Shown here: positions 15,973 to 24,716 of the stretch, piece by piece
Layout of the letters: each line of letters starts with the position of its first letter
How positions within the stretch are numbered: the stretch's first letter is position 1
DNA from: an uncultured bacterium
GTDB lineage: Bacteria; Bacillota; Negativicutes; Acidaminococcales; Acidaminococcaceae
Assembly: GCA_905215645.1 (NCBI GenBank)
Contig: CAJMQS010000012.1
Location: forward strand, 1-55,897
Direction: 5' to 3'
Length of the DNA stretch: 55,897 nucleotides
Translations under genes and position numbers: made by a program
Notes under the pieces: model-generated
Seen by the model: the letters and a program-made list of their open reading frames with translations, nothing else
The model's database searches: none
Told to the model about the DNA's origin: nothing

Positions 15973-16941
15973 ATGGCATTGACCCATGTAAAACAAGTAC
16001 GCATCTGCGAAGTGGGCCTCCGGGACGGCCTGCAGAACGAAAAGAAGATCATGACCACGGAACAGAAGATCCAGGCCGTGAACGACCTGACAGCGGCCGG
16101 CTTCCCGGTCATCGAAGTGGGGAGCTTCGTGAGCCCCAAAGCGGTGCCCCAGGTGGCGGATACGGATCAAGTGTTCCAGAGAATCCGCCAGAAGCCAGGA
16201 GTGGAATACCGGGCTCTCATCGCCAACCTGAAAGGGGTGGAACGGGCCATTGCCTGCGGCTGCAAAAAAGTGAAACTGAATGTATCCGCTTCTGTGGCTC
16301 ACAATTTGGCCAATCTGAACTGTACTCCGGCAGAAAGTGTGGCACGTTTCGCTGTCTGTGTGGAGCGGGCGAAAGAAGCGGGAATCGGGATTTCCGGGTC
16401 CATTTCCATGGCCTTCGGCTCTCCCTGGGACAAAGAGATCCCGGTGAGTGTGGTATGCAAGATCATCGAGGCGTATCGGGAAGTGGGGATCCAGGAAATC
16501 AGCTTGTCCGATGCCTCCGGCATGGCTTATCCTTCCCAGGTCGCGGAAATTTGCCGGACCGTGAAGGCCAAATATCCGGACTGTTCCTGGTGGCTCCATT
16601 TCCATAACACCCGAGGGCTGGGAATCGCCAATATCTTGGCCGGGCTCAGTGAAGGATTCACCCAGTATGACACCAGTTTTGCCGGTACCGGGGGATGTCC
16701 TTTCGTACCGGGAGCGGCTGGGAATGTATCCAGTGAAGATGTGGTCCATATGTTGGATGAAATGGGGATTGCTACCGGCATCGATTTGGATCAGCTCATG
16801 ACCATCAGCCGTAAGGTGACGGCATTCCTGGGCCATCCCACGGACAGTTATCTGCTCCGGGCCGGGAAAGCCAGCGACTTGATCCTGGACGTACCCACCC
16901 GGCAGGGAAAAAATCATACCCAGACTCCTGAAAAGAAATAA
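15973..16941 (+). CDS. Hydroxymethylglutaryl-CoA lyase family protein
   Basis: 322-aa TIM-barrel lyase of the HMGL-like family. It starts with VRICEVGLRDGLQNE, containing the catalytic Arg-Asp pair, and has the loop Cys in TGGCPFVPGAAGN near residue 240. Such enzymes split 3-hydroxy-3-carboxyalkyl-CoA esters to acetyl-CoA and a keto acid. I chose ATG 15973, 5 nt after GAGGTGA; an in-frame GTG at 15964 lies inside that ribosome site. No CoA ligase or transferase is seen nearby, so the CoA ester would have to be made elsewhere. Last enzyme of the run; a terminator follows. Confidence 0.82.
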   Translation: MALTHVKQVRICEVGLRDGLQNEKKIMTTEQKIQAVNDLTAAGFPVIEVGSFVSPKAVPQVADTDQVFQRIRQKPGVEYRALIANLKGVERAIACGCKKVKLNVSASVAHNLANLNCTPAESVARFAVCVERAKEAGIGISGSISMAFGSPWDKEIPVSVVCKIIEAYREVGIQEISLSDASGMAYPSQVAEICRTVKAKYPDCSWWLHFHNTRGLGIANILAGLSEGFTQYDTSFAGTGGCPFVPGAAGNVSSEDVVHMLDEMGIATGIDLDQLMTISRKVTAFLGHPTDSYLLRAGKASDLILDVPTRQGKNHTQTPEKK

Positions 16942-16955
16942 TCAGAGAGCGAAAG

Positions 16956-16998
16956 ACCCGCATAAAGGAGTAAAATACCTTTATGCGGGTAACTTTTT
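16956..16998 (+). terminator. Terminator after the HMGL-like gene
   Basis: ACCCGCATAAAGG (16956-16968) and CCTTTATGCGGGT (16978-16990) form a perfect 13-bp stem followed by AACTTTTT. It separates the enzyme operon from the second AEC gene, though read-through is possible since that gene starts 20 nt later. Confidence 0.8.
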
Positions 16999-17018
16999 GA
17001 TGAGGAGGGAAGGATAAA

Positions 17019-17966
17019 ATGAACCATTCCCAGCTTTTTACCGTCCTGTTCGATGTATTCTGTCCCCTGGCAGCTGGTTATTTCCTCCGGCGCCGGAAGT
17101 GGATGACAATGGCCCAGTGCAACGGCATGATGCTGTTCAATGTGGTGGTGCTGATCACAGTGATGAACCTGCTGAGCTTCTGGATCCTGCCCTTGAAGGG
17201 AGATCTGCTCCTGCTGCCCTTCCTGAGCCTTCTGGTGGCCTTTCTTTCAGCTGGCGCCATGGTCCCTCTTTGCCGCTGCATGTCTTTTGTGGATCAGGGG
17301 ACCCTGGTGGTGGCAGCCATGTTGGCCAATATCGGGACCTTGGCAGGCATCTGCGGTTACATCCTTTATGGAGAATTGAGTTTTGCTTATATACAGCTTT
17401 TTGCGGTGCCCCAGAATATCTTGATGGTGGTGCTGGCTTTTCCTTTGGCCCAGTATTACGCAGCCAGGGAAGGGAAGGCGGATGGAGAATCCCCTTTGCA
17501 TTTCAGCCTTCGGGAACTGCTCTTTACCCCGAAGCAGCTGGGGGTGGTCGGGATGCTCATCGGTCTGGGACTCCAGCTGTTCCAGGTGGAAAGGCCGGGC
17601 TTCATCACCGATTTTTTTCGGATGCTGGTCCATATCCAGGCCTGGATCGCTTTTACTCCAGTGGGCTATACCATCGATTTCCACCGGGCTTTCCGCTATC
17701 TCCGGCAGGCGGCAGGGCTGATCCCCATCCGGTTCCTATTGGTGCCGTCCTTCATTTATGGAGTTTCCAGCCTGGTGGTGAAGGATCCAGTGATCCTGGG
17801 GACCATTTTCCTGGCCGCTTCTGCGCCGGTGGCCATCAATGCCGTGATCACATCCCAGCTGTTCCACCTGAATGTGGATTTGGCTGTGGGTGCTTTTCTG
17901 GAAACGACCCTTCTTTATGTGGCGGTACTGTTTCCGTTGGTGTACGTCTTTTTCCGTCAAAGTTAG
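17019..17966 (+). CDS. AEC (auxin efflux carrier) family transporter, copy 2
   Basis: 315-aa membrane carrier, clearly homologous to the AEC protein at 1960: both have NLLSFWxLP near residue 50, YTQLFA/YIQLFA with VPQN or TPQN near 130, and ASAPVAINAVITSQLF near 270. About ten membrane segments. It follows the enzyme operon and has a strong GAGGAGGGAAGG site. By position it may export an acidic end product or import a precursor. Its last 39 codons (17848-17966) overlap the 3' end of the convergent LysR gene, an unusual arrangement. Confidence 0.8.
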   Translation: MNHSQLFTVLFDVFCPLAAGYFLRRRKWMTMAQCNGMMLFNVVVLITVMNLLSFWILPLKGDLLLLPFLSLLVAFLSAGAMVPLCRCMSFVDQGTLVVAAMLANIGTLAGICGYILYGELSFAYIQLFAVPQNILMVVLAFPLAQYYAAREGKADGESPLHFSLRELLFTPKQLGVVGMLIGLGLQLFQVERPGFITDFFRMLVHIQAWIAFTPVGYTIDFHRAFRYLRQAAGLIPIRFLLVPSFIYGVSSLVVKDPVILGTIFLAASAPVAINAVITSQLFHLNVDLAVGAFLETTLLYVAVLFPLVYVFFRQS

Positions 17967-18885
17967 GAACTGGAGCAGAAAGGGCTGCTGCTGCCTGGGG
18001 CTTCAGGCTGTAGTGGTCCACGATGAAATCCCTTACGGCTTCCACCGCCGGATTCATGGGTCTGTCCGGATCCCAGATGAGGAAAACGTTCCGGATGAAG
18101 GTGGCTTCTTTTTCTGCAATGGGCAGGGCGACTACCCGAGCCGTATGCAGGGTGGGGATTTCCGGCAGGATACCCACTCCGAATTTCAGATCGATGTATT
18201 GGAGGGCAGCATTGCATTCCTGCACTTCGAATACCAGATTGGGTGCAATGTGATGGGCCAGGAAGGTCCTGTCCAGCTGGTCCCGGAGATTGCTGCCTTT
18301 GGTCAGGCCGATGATGGGCTCTTTGGCGAAATCGCCAAAAGTTACGGAATTTTTCTTGGCCAAGGGATGCTCTAGGGGGACCACCAGGTACAGGGGCTGT
18401 TTCATCACCAGGCAGGTCTGGATACCCGGCCCGTGATGGGTGGAAAATCCCAGATCTAGTTTTCCTTCTTTTACTTGGGAATAAATATCATAGGAAGTCC
18501 CTTCCATGAATTGGAAGTGGATCCTGCGGTGTTCCGGCACCTGATAGAAGGCTTCGATCAGGGGTGGGACGAAGGATGAGGATATGGAGTGGAAATAGCC
18601 CAGGTGGAGAATGTTCTTTTCTTCCCCTTTCATAGTCTGAAGGGAGAGTTTTCCCTGATCCAGGCAGCTGAGGGCTTTCTGGACATAGGGAAGGAAACGC
18701 TGGCCGTAGGGGGTCAGGGCGATGTGCCGTTTTTCCCGCAGGAACAGTTTGACACCCAGTTCTTTTTCCAGTTCATTCATGGCATAGGAAAGACTGGGCT
18801 GGGAAATGTGCAGCTCCTGGGCTGCATGGGTATAATGGAGCATCCGGGCAAGGGTTTCGAAATACAATAGCTGCAGCAGTGTCAT
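17848..18885 (-). CDS. LysR family transcriptional regulator with extended C-terminus
   Basis: 345-aa regulator, divergent from the aldehyde dehydrogenase gene. The N-terminal helix-turn-helix is clear (YTHAAQELHISQPSLSYAMN). The start at 18885 (MTLLQLLYF) has AAAGGAGG upstream. About 40 C-terminal residues beyond the usual LysR end are rich in Pro and Thr and are encoded antisense to the tail of the AEC gene, so they may be a recent stop-codon loss. Repeated GTATTCTATCAT motifs and a palindrome in the shared promoter region are probable binding sites. It likely activates the aldehyde dehydrogenase. Confidence 0.85.
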   Translation of the reverse strand: MTLLQLLYFETLARMLHYTHAAQELHISQPSLSYAMNELEKELGVKLFLREKRHIALTPYGQRFLPYVQKALSCLDQGKLSLQTMKGEEKNILHLGYFHSISSSFVPPLIEAFYQVPEHRRIHFQFMEGTSYDIYSQVKEGKLDLGFSTHHGPGIQTCLVMKQPLYLVVPLEHPLAKKNSVTFGDFAKEPIIGLTKGSNLRDQLDRTFLAHHIAPNLVFEVQECNAALQYIDLKFGVGILPEIPTLHTARVVALPIAEKEATFIRNVFLIWDPDRPMNPAVEAVRDFIVDHYSLKPQAAAALSAPVPNFDGKRRTPTETVPPHKEGSFPEKHPQPNPHSGGTAGM

Positions 18886-18908
18886 GCTTTTTGCCTCCTT
18901 TGTTGGTT

Positions 18909-18964
18909 GTATTCTATCATAGGGCAGGGGAGAGGACAATGAATCTATAGAAGTATTCTATCAT
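18909..18964. promoter_or_regulatory. LysR operator region: direct repeat plus palindrome
   Basis: GTATTCTATCAT occurs twice (18909-18920 and 18953-18964). The second copy overlaps the perfect palindrome ATAGAA-GTA-TTCTAT (18947-18961), which fits T-N11-A (T18948, A18960). Its centre is about 65 bp before the predicted start site of the aldehyde dehydrogenase transcript, the classic LysR activator position. Confidence 0.65.
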
Positions 18965-18982
18965 GAATCCAGAAAACATGTA

Positions 18983-19012
18983 TTGGAGTTTCTCCTTAAT
19001 TATCAGTATACT
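18983..19012 (+). promoter_or_regulatory. Promoter of the acylating aldehyde dehydrogenase gene
   Basis: A TTGGAG -35 box (18983-18988), an 18-bp spacer and TATACT (19007-19012). The start site would be near 19019. The imperfect boxes fit activation by the divergent LysR protein. Confidence 0.55.
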
Positions 19013-19068
19013 CTAAATAGCAAGAGGAATGACACAAATCCAATAAAAATAGAAAAGGAGAGAGTAGA

Positions 19069-20508
19069 ATGGCAACGAGAGAAGCAACCCCTGAAGAAAT
19101 CAAAATGGTGGAGGAAAAGATCGCCCGGGCAAAAGCGGCCCAGAAGATCATCGAGACCTATGACCAAGCCCGTGTGGACCGGCTGTGCCAGGCTGTGGCT
19201 GCCGCTGTCTGTGATATGAAGGTGTGGGGCCCCATCTGCGACGAAGCAGTGGATGAAACCAGCCTTGGAGACAAAATCAGCAAACGGAACAAACGGAACA
19301 AGATCAAACTGATTTTGAGAGACTGCCTGCGGAATCCCAGCATCGGAATCATTGAAGAGATCCCGGAAAAAGGCATTGTGAAATATGCCAAACCGGTGGG
19401 CGTGATCGCTTCCCTGGTGCCGACCACCAATCCCTGCCTGACTCCTGCCGGACAGGTAATCTTCTCCATCAAATGCCGGGATACCATCGTGTTTTCTCCC
19501 CATCCCAGAGCGAAAAATGTGACCAACAAGATCATCAACATCATCCGGGATACCCTGGTCCGGGAGGGGGCTCCGGCGGATATCCTCCAAGGTATCGAGA
19601 AACCCAGCATTGCCGTATCGGCTGAGCTGATGAAACGGGCGGATCTGATCATCGCCACCGGCGGACGGCCCATGGTGAAAGCCGCCTACAGCCAGGGTGT
19701 ACCGGCTTACGGCAGCGGGGCAGGCAATGCAACGGTCATCATCGACAATACCTGCAACACACCGGAACGGCAGAAAGAAGCGGCGGAAAATACCCGGATC
19801 TCCAAGACGTCCGACTTTGGGTCTGGCTGCTCCTGCGACGGGAACCTGGTGATTTCCGAAGAAGTGTACGATGGTTTCGTCAAAGCTCTGGTGGAACAGG
19901 GCGCCTACCTGGCCACGGAAGAAGAAGCCGAAAAGATCAAGAAGGTCATGTGGGACGAAACCGGCCATCGCCTGCCGGATACTGTTGCCATCAGCCCTCA
20001 GAAACTGGCGGAAGCAGCCGGTTTCACCATTCCGGCGGACCGGAAGTTCATTGCTGTGACTGGCGGCGGGATCGAACATGTTGGGAAACAGTTCTTCTTC
20101 TCCAGCGAGAAACTGACTACCCTGCTGACCCTATTCAAATACAAGGGTGAATTCGAAAATGCCCTGGATATGATGCGGGCCATCTTTGAAGTAGGGGGCA
20201 AGGGCCATTCCTGCGGCATCTATTCCTTTGATGATGACCACATCAACCGTCTGGGCATGGCGGCACCGGTTTCCCGGATCATGGTCCGGCAGCCTAACAA
20301 CCGGGGCAACTCCGGATCTGCCTGGAACGGTATGCCTCCCACTTCTTCCATGGGCTGCGGCACCTGGGGCGGCAACATCGTATCTGAAAACATTTCCCTG
20401 AAACATTACATGAATACCACCTGGGTATCCCGTCCTTTGAAATATGACATGCCTTCCAATGAAGAACTGTTCGGAGATTTCTTCAAGCCGGGCATGGACG
20501 AAGAATAA
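19069..20508 (+). CDS. CoA-acylating aldehyde dehydrogenase
   Basis: 479-aa enzyme of the EutE/AdhE-N/sulfoacetaldehyde dehydrogenase type that converts an aldehyde, CoA and NAD(P) to an acyl-CoA. The catalytic Cys lies in SDFGSGCSCDGN near residue 250, and the C-terminal MGCGTWGGNIVSENISLKH is typical of acylating enzymes. There is no iron-alcohol-dehydrogenase domain, so it is not a full AdhE. No microcompartment genes are near. It is divergent from a LysR gene with a good operator, and likely supplies an acyl-CoA in the local pathway, analogous to IolA in inositol breakdown. The aldehyde is unknown; acetaldehyde, malonate semialdehyde or sulfoacetaldehyde cannot be separated by eye. Confidence 0.82.
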   Translation: MATREATPEEIKMVEEKIARAKAAQKIIETYDQARVDRLCQAVAAAVCDMKVWGPICDEAVDETSLGDKISKRNKRNKIKLILRDCLRNPSIGIIEEIPEKGIVKYAKPVGVIASLVPTTNPCLTPAGQVIFSIKCRDTIVFSPHPRAKNVTNKIINIIRDTLVREGAPADILQGIEKPSIAVSAELMKRADLIIATGGRPMVKAAYSQGVPAYGSGAGNATVIIDNTCNTPERQKEAAENTRISKTSDFGSGCSCDGNLVISEEVYDGFVKALVEQGAYLATEEEAEKIKKVMWDETGHRLPDTVAISPQKLAEAAGFTIPADRKFIAVTGGGIEHVGKQFFFSSEKLTTLLTLFKYKGEFENALDMMRAIFEVGGKGHSCGIYSFDDDHINRLGMAAPVSRIMVRQPNNRGNSGSAWNGMPPTSSMGCGTWGGNIVSENISLKHYMNTTWVSRPLKYDMPSNEELFGDFFKPGMDEE

Positions 20509-20534
20509 ACAAGTTTCCTTCACCCAATTTCTAT

Positions 20535-20578
20535 AAAAAAGCTCCACGGCCAACCCCTCTGGGCCGTGGAGCTTTTTT
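20535..20578. terminator. Bidirectional terminator between convergent genes
   Basis: A perfect 17-bp stem, AAAAAAGCTCCACGGCC (20535-20551) with GGCCGTGGAGCTTTTTT (20562-20578). The A-run and T-run let it stop both the aldehyde dehydrogenase transcript and the convergent aroD transcript. Confidence 0.9.
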
Positions 20579-20615
20579 ATAGACGGAGTCTTTTTATGGG
20601 TATAGGACAGGTATT

Positions 20616-21371
20616 TCAGGATAGGCTCTTCAGAAAGATGGACAAACCGTTGGCCGGCAGCTGGCCCGGGGCAGAAGCCTTTCCGGCGGTGCCGAAAGTG
20701 ATGGCGGAGCCGAAAATCTGACCACAGATCCGGCTGACCACGCCCAGATGTCCCATGGACATAGTGACCACCGGAGTATCGCTGTATTCTTCCTTCATGG
20801 TCAGGGTCGTATCCAGGAGGGTCAGCACATCCCGTTCCGTTTGGGGCATCACGGCATATTTCACCAGATCACAGCCCAGTTCCTGCATCTTCACCAGGCT
20901 GCGGATGATCACATCTTTATCCGGGGTATTCTTGAAATTGTGCCGGGAACCCATGACCTTGACACCCGCATCATGGGCTGCTTGGACGATGGTCCGGACG
21001 GTCTTTTCCCCTCGGGAGAGCTCTACATCCACGATATCGATCAGACCGCTGTCGATGACGGCCAGGAGCAGATCCGTATAGTCTTTGGTGTCGATCTCCA
21101 TCATTCCCCCTTCCACATCTGTCCGTATGGTGAACAGCACAGGCAGGTTCCAGAGCTGGTTCCGGAAAAGGGTCAGAGGTTTGATCCGGACCTCCGGATC
21201 TGTGACATCATTGTAGAAATCTCCCCGCCATTCGATGAGATCACAAGGGGAATTCATAATCAGGTTGACAGACTTCTTGATTCCTGCATAGTCAGAATCG
21301 GAAATGGGTATGGCAATCTTCGGGATCCCTTCGCCGATCTTGATGTTTTTGACGGTTACGACTTTGTTCAT
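20616..21371 (-). CDS. aroD: Type I 3-dehydroquinate dehydratase
   Basis: 251-aa class I enzyme that interconverts 3-dehydroquinate and 3-dehydroshikimate through a Schiff base. The Schiff-base Lys is K171 (LVKYAVMP) and the general base is H144 (GSRHNF); the EWRGD motif lies at 47-51. The start at 21371 follows AAAAGGAG. It may serve aromatic biosynthesis, but here it stands alone, without other aro biosynthetic genes, beside two SDH-like dehydrogenases and transporters. It is therefore a good candidate for the step joining quinate and shikimate in a catabolic route. Confidence 0.92.
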   Translation of the reverse strand: MNKVVTVKNIKIGEGIPKIAIPISDSDYAGIKKSVNLIMNSPCDLIEWRGDFYNDVTDPEVRIKPLTLFRNQLWNLPVLFTIRTDVEGGMMEIDTKDYTDLLLAVIDSGLIDIVDVELSRGEKTVRTIVQAAHDAGVKVMGSRHNFKNTPDKDVIIRSLVKMQELGCDLVKYAVMPQTERDVLTLLDTTLTMKEEYSDTPVVTMSMGHLGVVSRICGQIFGSAITFGTAGKASAPGQLPANGLSIFLKSLS

Positions 21372-21657
21372 GGTAAAGACTCCTTTTATCTCTCTGCAGT
21401 ACAATGTCTATTGTAAATAAATAAAAATATAATACGATTTCACCATGCTGTCAAATAAAAAGAAGAAACAGGGAGAAAATAGAGAAAAAATGTAAAATAA
21501 GATACGGCTTTCCTGACAAATGCAGGACAGACGTAGCCAAACCGAAATACACTGAGGATTCGAAACTTTCAAAAATCTATGCTATAATTTTTTTATAGTG
21601 GACAAATGCAAACGGCAGCCTTTCCATGCCTGCGACTGGAGAAAGAAGGAATGTAAA

Positions 21658-23214
21658 ATGTCGGATCAACCCAAAAAGAAAAGCAAGATGCTCAGCTCCT
21701 ATTCCATCGTGTTCCTTTTCCTGATCTTTACCGCCATCCTGACCTGGTTCGTGCCCCAGTCGGTGGTCGTCAATGATCATGGGACCAAGAAGATCATCTA
21801 CGATGCCATCTTGGTGAAAGGGAAAGTGATGGCCGGGCAGGGACTGCAGCCCATGGGCCTGTGGGACATCATCATGGCGCCGGCCAAAGGATTCGTCAAA
21901 GCGGCCCAGCTTTGTTTTGCCCTCCTGATGGCAGGGGCCTTCCTCCACCTGCTGAACTATGTAGGGGCCATGCGGGCCGGGATCGGCTGGCTCCTGAAGC
22001 GCTTTACCGGAAAGACCTTGATCGTGGTACTGACTTTCTTTTCCGCACTCTTTGGGGCTGTCTATGGGCTGTGGGAAGAAATCCCCGCTTATTCCATGGC
22101 GGTGGTGCCTCTTTTCGTCCTGGCGGGCTATGATGTGGTCACCGGGATCGGGGTCCTGACCGTAGGGGCTACCGCTGGCAACATGGCCAGCGTAGTGAAT
22201 CCCTTCTCCTTGGGGGCTGCGGTGGGAGCCATCGGCAATGAATCCCTTTCCTTGGGCAGCGGCATCGTCCTTCGGCTGGTGCTCTTTGTGATCCTTTATC
22301 TGGTTGCACTGGCCTACATGCTCCAGTATGCGGCTCGGGTGAAGAAGGATCCCTCCAAATCCATTGTGGCCGGGCTGCCGGTGAACACCCTGGTAGAAGA
22401 AAAACAGGAAGAAGTGGAAATCACGTCCCGGCAGGCTTGGTCCATCGGTCTCCTGGTGCTGATCGTCCTGGCCATGATCTGCGGCTACATGCCCTGGGAT
22501 TCCATCAAATTCGCTGACGGGACCACCATGAAGACCCTGGTGAACCTCCCCTTCACCTCCCTGGCCAAAGTGCCGGTGGTGGGAAATCTGTTGGGGGCCG
22601 GTCATTACACCCATTTCGGGGACTGGTATTTTGAAGAATTTTCCTTTGTATTCTTGGCTGGTGCGCTGCTCTTGGGGATCATCAACAAGATCCCGGAAGC
22701 CACCTTCATCAAAGAATTCATCGCTGGGGCCCGGGACCTGCTCAGTGTGGTCCTGGTGCTGGCCATTGCTAACGGAATCTCCGTGATCATGGGCAGCAAG
22801 ACCGCAGGCATGTCCGTCACTTTCGTGTACTGGATCCAGAATGCCCTCCAGGGAGTCCCTTCTTGGGCTTTCTCTTTGGCAGTCATCCTGTCCTATGTGG
22901 CCATCGGGTTCTTCATGCAGTCCACCAGCGGGGTGGCCGGGATCACCATGCCCATCTTGGGCGCTGTGGCCTATGCCCTCTATGAGACCGCTCCCATCGG
23001 ACCGGTGGGGGGCCAGGTGCTGCTGATCGCCAGCTTCACCATCGGACTCAACTTCACCAGTGCTCTGTATCCCAGCGCCACCAACATGGGGACTTTGGAA
23101 CTGTACAAGGTGCCCTATGACATCTATCTCCGGTTCATCTTGAAAGGCGCCCTGCTCCTCCTCATCACTGGCGGCCTCATCGTTTCTGTGGCACCCATGT
23201 TGGGGATTTTATGA
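21658..23214 (+). CDS. YfcC family / anaerobic C4-dicarboxylate-type carrier
   Basis: 518-aa integral membrane protein with about 12 hydrophobic segments. The N-terminus (SSYSIVFLFLIFTAILTWFVP) is typical of YfcC, a group within the ArsB/NhaD-like ion transporter superfamily that includes arginine/ornithine-type and short-peptide or amino-acid carriers. Start at ATG 21658, 7 nt after AGAAGGA. A TATAAT at 21583-21588 is the probable -10 box. It is followed 48 nt later by a dipeptidase gene on the same strand, so the pair may take up and split small peptides; alternatively it belongs with the acid-transport genes upstream. Confidence 0.75.
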   Translation: MSDQPKKKSKMLSSYSIVFLFLIFTAILTWFVPQSVVVNDHGTKKIIYDAILVKGKVMAGQGLQPMGLWDIIMAPAKGFVKAAQLCFALLMAGAFLHLLNYVGAMRAGIGWLLKRFTGKTLIVVLTFFSALFGAVYGLWEEIPAYSMAVVPLFVLAGYDVVTGIGVLTVGATAGNMASVVNPFSLGAAVGAIGNESLSLGSGIVLRLVLFVILYLVALAYMLQYAARVKKDPSKSIVAGLPVNTLVEEKQEEVEITSRQAWSIGLLVLIVLAMICGYMPWDSIKFADGTTMKTLVNLPFTSLAKVPVVGNLLGAGHYTHFGDWYFEEFSFVFLAGALLLGIINKIPEATFIKEFIAGARDLLSVVLVLAIANGISVIMGSKTAGMSVTFVYWIQNALQGVPSWAFSLAVILSYVAIGFFMQSTSGVAGITMPILGAVAYALYETAPIGPVGGQVLLIASFTIGLNFTSALYPSATNMGTLELYKVPYDIYLRFILKGALLLLITGGLIVSVAPMLGIL

Positions 23215-23262
23215 CCCGTTTGCGGTATAATGGAACCAATCAAACAGCAAAGGAGATTCTGA

Positions 23263-24705
23263 ATGATGGATGTACTGGCTTCTCTGGAACCCCGGCGGGT
23301 GTTCCATTTCTTTGAAGAACTAACGAAAATCCCCCATGGCTCCCGGCATACCAAAGCTGTCAGCGACTGGCTGGCGGCCTTTGGACGGGAACGGGGCCTG
23401 GAGGTCCATCAGGATGCCCTGAACAATGTGATCCTGGTGGGACCGGCTTCTCCCGGCTACGAACAGGCAGCTCCAGTGATCTTCCAGGGCCATATGGATA
23501 TGGTCTGCGAAAAAGCACCGGACTGTACCAAGGACATGGAGCAAGAAGGCTTGGACTTGGAAGTTTCCGGAGATGAAATCACTGCCCAGGGCACTACCCT
23601 GGGAGCGGATGACGGGATTGCAGTGGCCATGGGCTTGGCGCTCTTGGATGATCCCTCCATCCCCCGTCCCCGGTTGGAAGTGGTCTTTACGGTGGATGAG
23701 GAAATCGGCATGCTGGGGGCAGTGGGTCTGGATGCCGGCTGCTTGGAAGGACGGCGGATGATCAACCTGGATTCAGAAGAAGAAGGGGTGTTCACCGTAG
23801 GATGCGCCGGCGGGGTGGATGTGAACGGCATCCTGCCCATCCGGCGGGAAGCCTTTGCCGGGACCTGCCTGGAAGTGAAGATCAGCGGCCTCACCGGGGG
23901 CCATTCCGGGGCGGAAATCGGTAAGGGAAGGGCCAATGCCGATATGCTCCTGGGCCGTCTCCTGCTGCTGCTGGACCGGGAAGCCCTCTACCGGCTGGTG
24001 GAAGTGGAAGGCGGCACCAAGGACAACGCCATTCCCCGGGAAGCCCGGGCGCTTGTCGTCACGCCGGAACCGGAGAAATTCCAGGCGGGTGCGGCAGCCT
24101 TTGGGAAAGCGGTGCAGGAAGAGTACCGTGTGACGGATCCAGGACTCCAGGTGACGGTGGAGCCGGGGAAAACGGAAGAACTGCCCATGGACCGGTTTTC
24201 GACGGAAAAAGTCCAGTGCCTCCTCACCAGTCTGCCGAGCGGAGTCCAGGCCATGAGCCCGGAACTGGCCGGTATGGTCCAGACTTCCCTGAACCTGGGG
24301 ATCCTGTACACGGAGCGGAACCAGGTCTGTGCCGGGCTCCTGGTCCGCAGCAGTGTGGAAAGTCAGAAGGAAATGGTGGCGGAGCGGATCGAAGGGCTCC
24401 TGCGGCAGCTGGGCGGGCAGGCCGTCCGGGCCGGAGATTATCCGGGCTGGGCCTATCGGGCGGATTCGCCCCTGCGGGATCTGTTCGTCCAGGTTTACCG
24501 GGAGCAGTACGGAAAAGAGCCCAAAGTGGAAGCCATCCATGCGGGAGTAGAATGCGGTATGTTTGCCGCCAAACTGCCGGGGCTGGACTGCATTTCTCTG
24601 GGACCCACCCTGACGGAAATCCATACCTATCGGGAAACCATGCACATTGCTTCCGTCCAGCGGACCTGGAAACTGCTGCTGGAAGTGTTGAAACGGATGA
24701 AATGA
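23263..24705 (+). CDS. pepD: Aminoacyl-histidine dipeptidase (Xaa-His dipeptidase, M20 family)
   Basis: 480-aa zinc peptidase that cleaves dipeptides in the cytoplasm. Metal-site motifs are HMDMV near residue 76, GADDGIAVAMG near 118 and DEEIGMLGA near 146. The length and the EKAPDCTKDME segment match PepD rather than other M20 peptidases. AAGGAG lies 7 nt before ATG 23263; ATG 23266 is a near-equal alternative. It follows a YfcC-type carrier and overlaps the frame of the next gene by a few bases, so the three genes probably form an operon for peptide or amino-acid use. Confidence 0.9.
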   Translation: MMDVLASLEPRRVFHFFEELTKIPHGSRHTKAVSDWLAAFGRERGLEVHQDALNNVILVGPASPGYEQAAPVIFQGHMDMVCEKAPDCTKDMEQEGLDLEVSGDEITAQGTTLGADDGIAVAMGLALLDDPSIPRPRLEVVFTVDEEIGMLGAVGLDAGCLEGRRMINLDSEEEGVFTVGCAGGVDVNGILPIRREAFAGTCLEVKISGLTGGHSGAEIGKGRANADMLLGRLLLLLDREALYRLVEVEGGTKDNAIPREARALVVTPEPEKFQAGAAAFGKAVQEEYRVTDPGLQVTVEPGKTEELPMDRFSTEKVQCLLTSLPSGVQAMSPELAGMVQTSLNLGILYTERNQVCAGLLVRSSVESQKEMVAERIEGLLRQLGGQAVRAGDYPGWAYRADSPLRDLFVQVYREQYGKEPKVEAIHAGVECGMFAAKLPGLDCISLGPTLTEIHTYRETMHIASVQRTWKLLLEVLKRMK

Positions 24706-24716
24706 GGCGTAACAAC

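Noticed and set aside
15292..16917. Antisense open frame opposite the ICL-like and HMGL-like genes
   Set aside because: Both plus-strand genes have clear family motifs; the antisense product has none.
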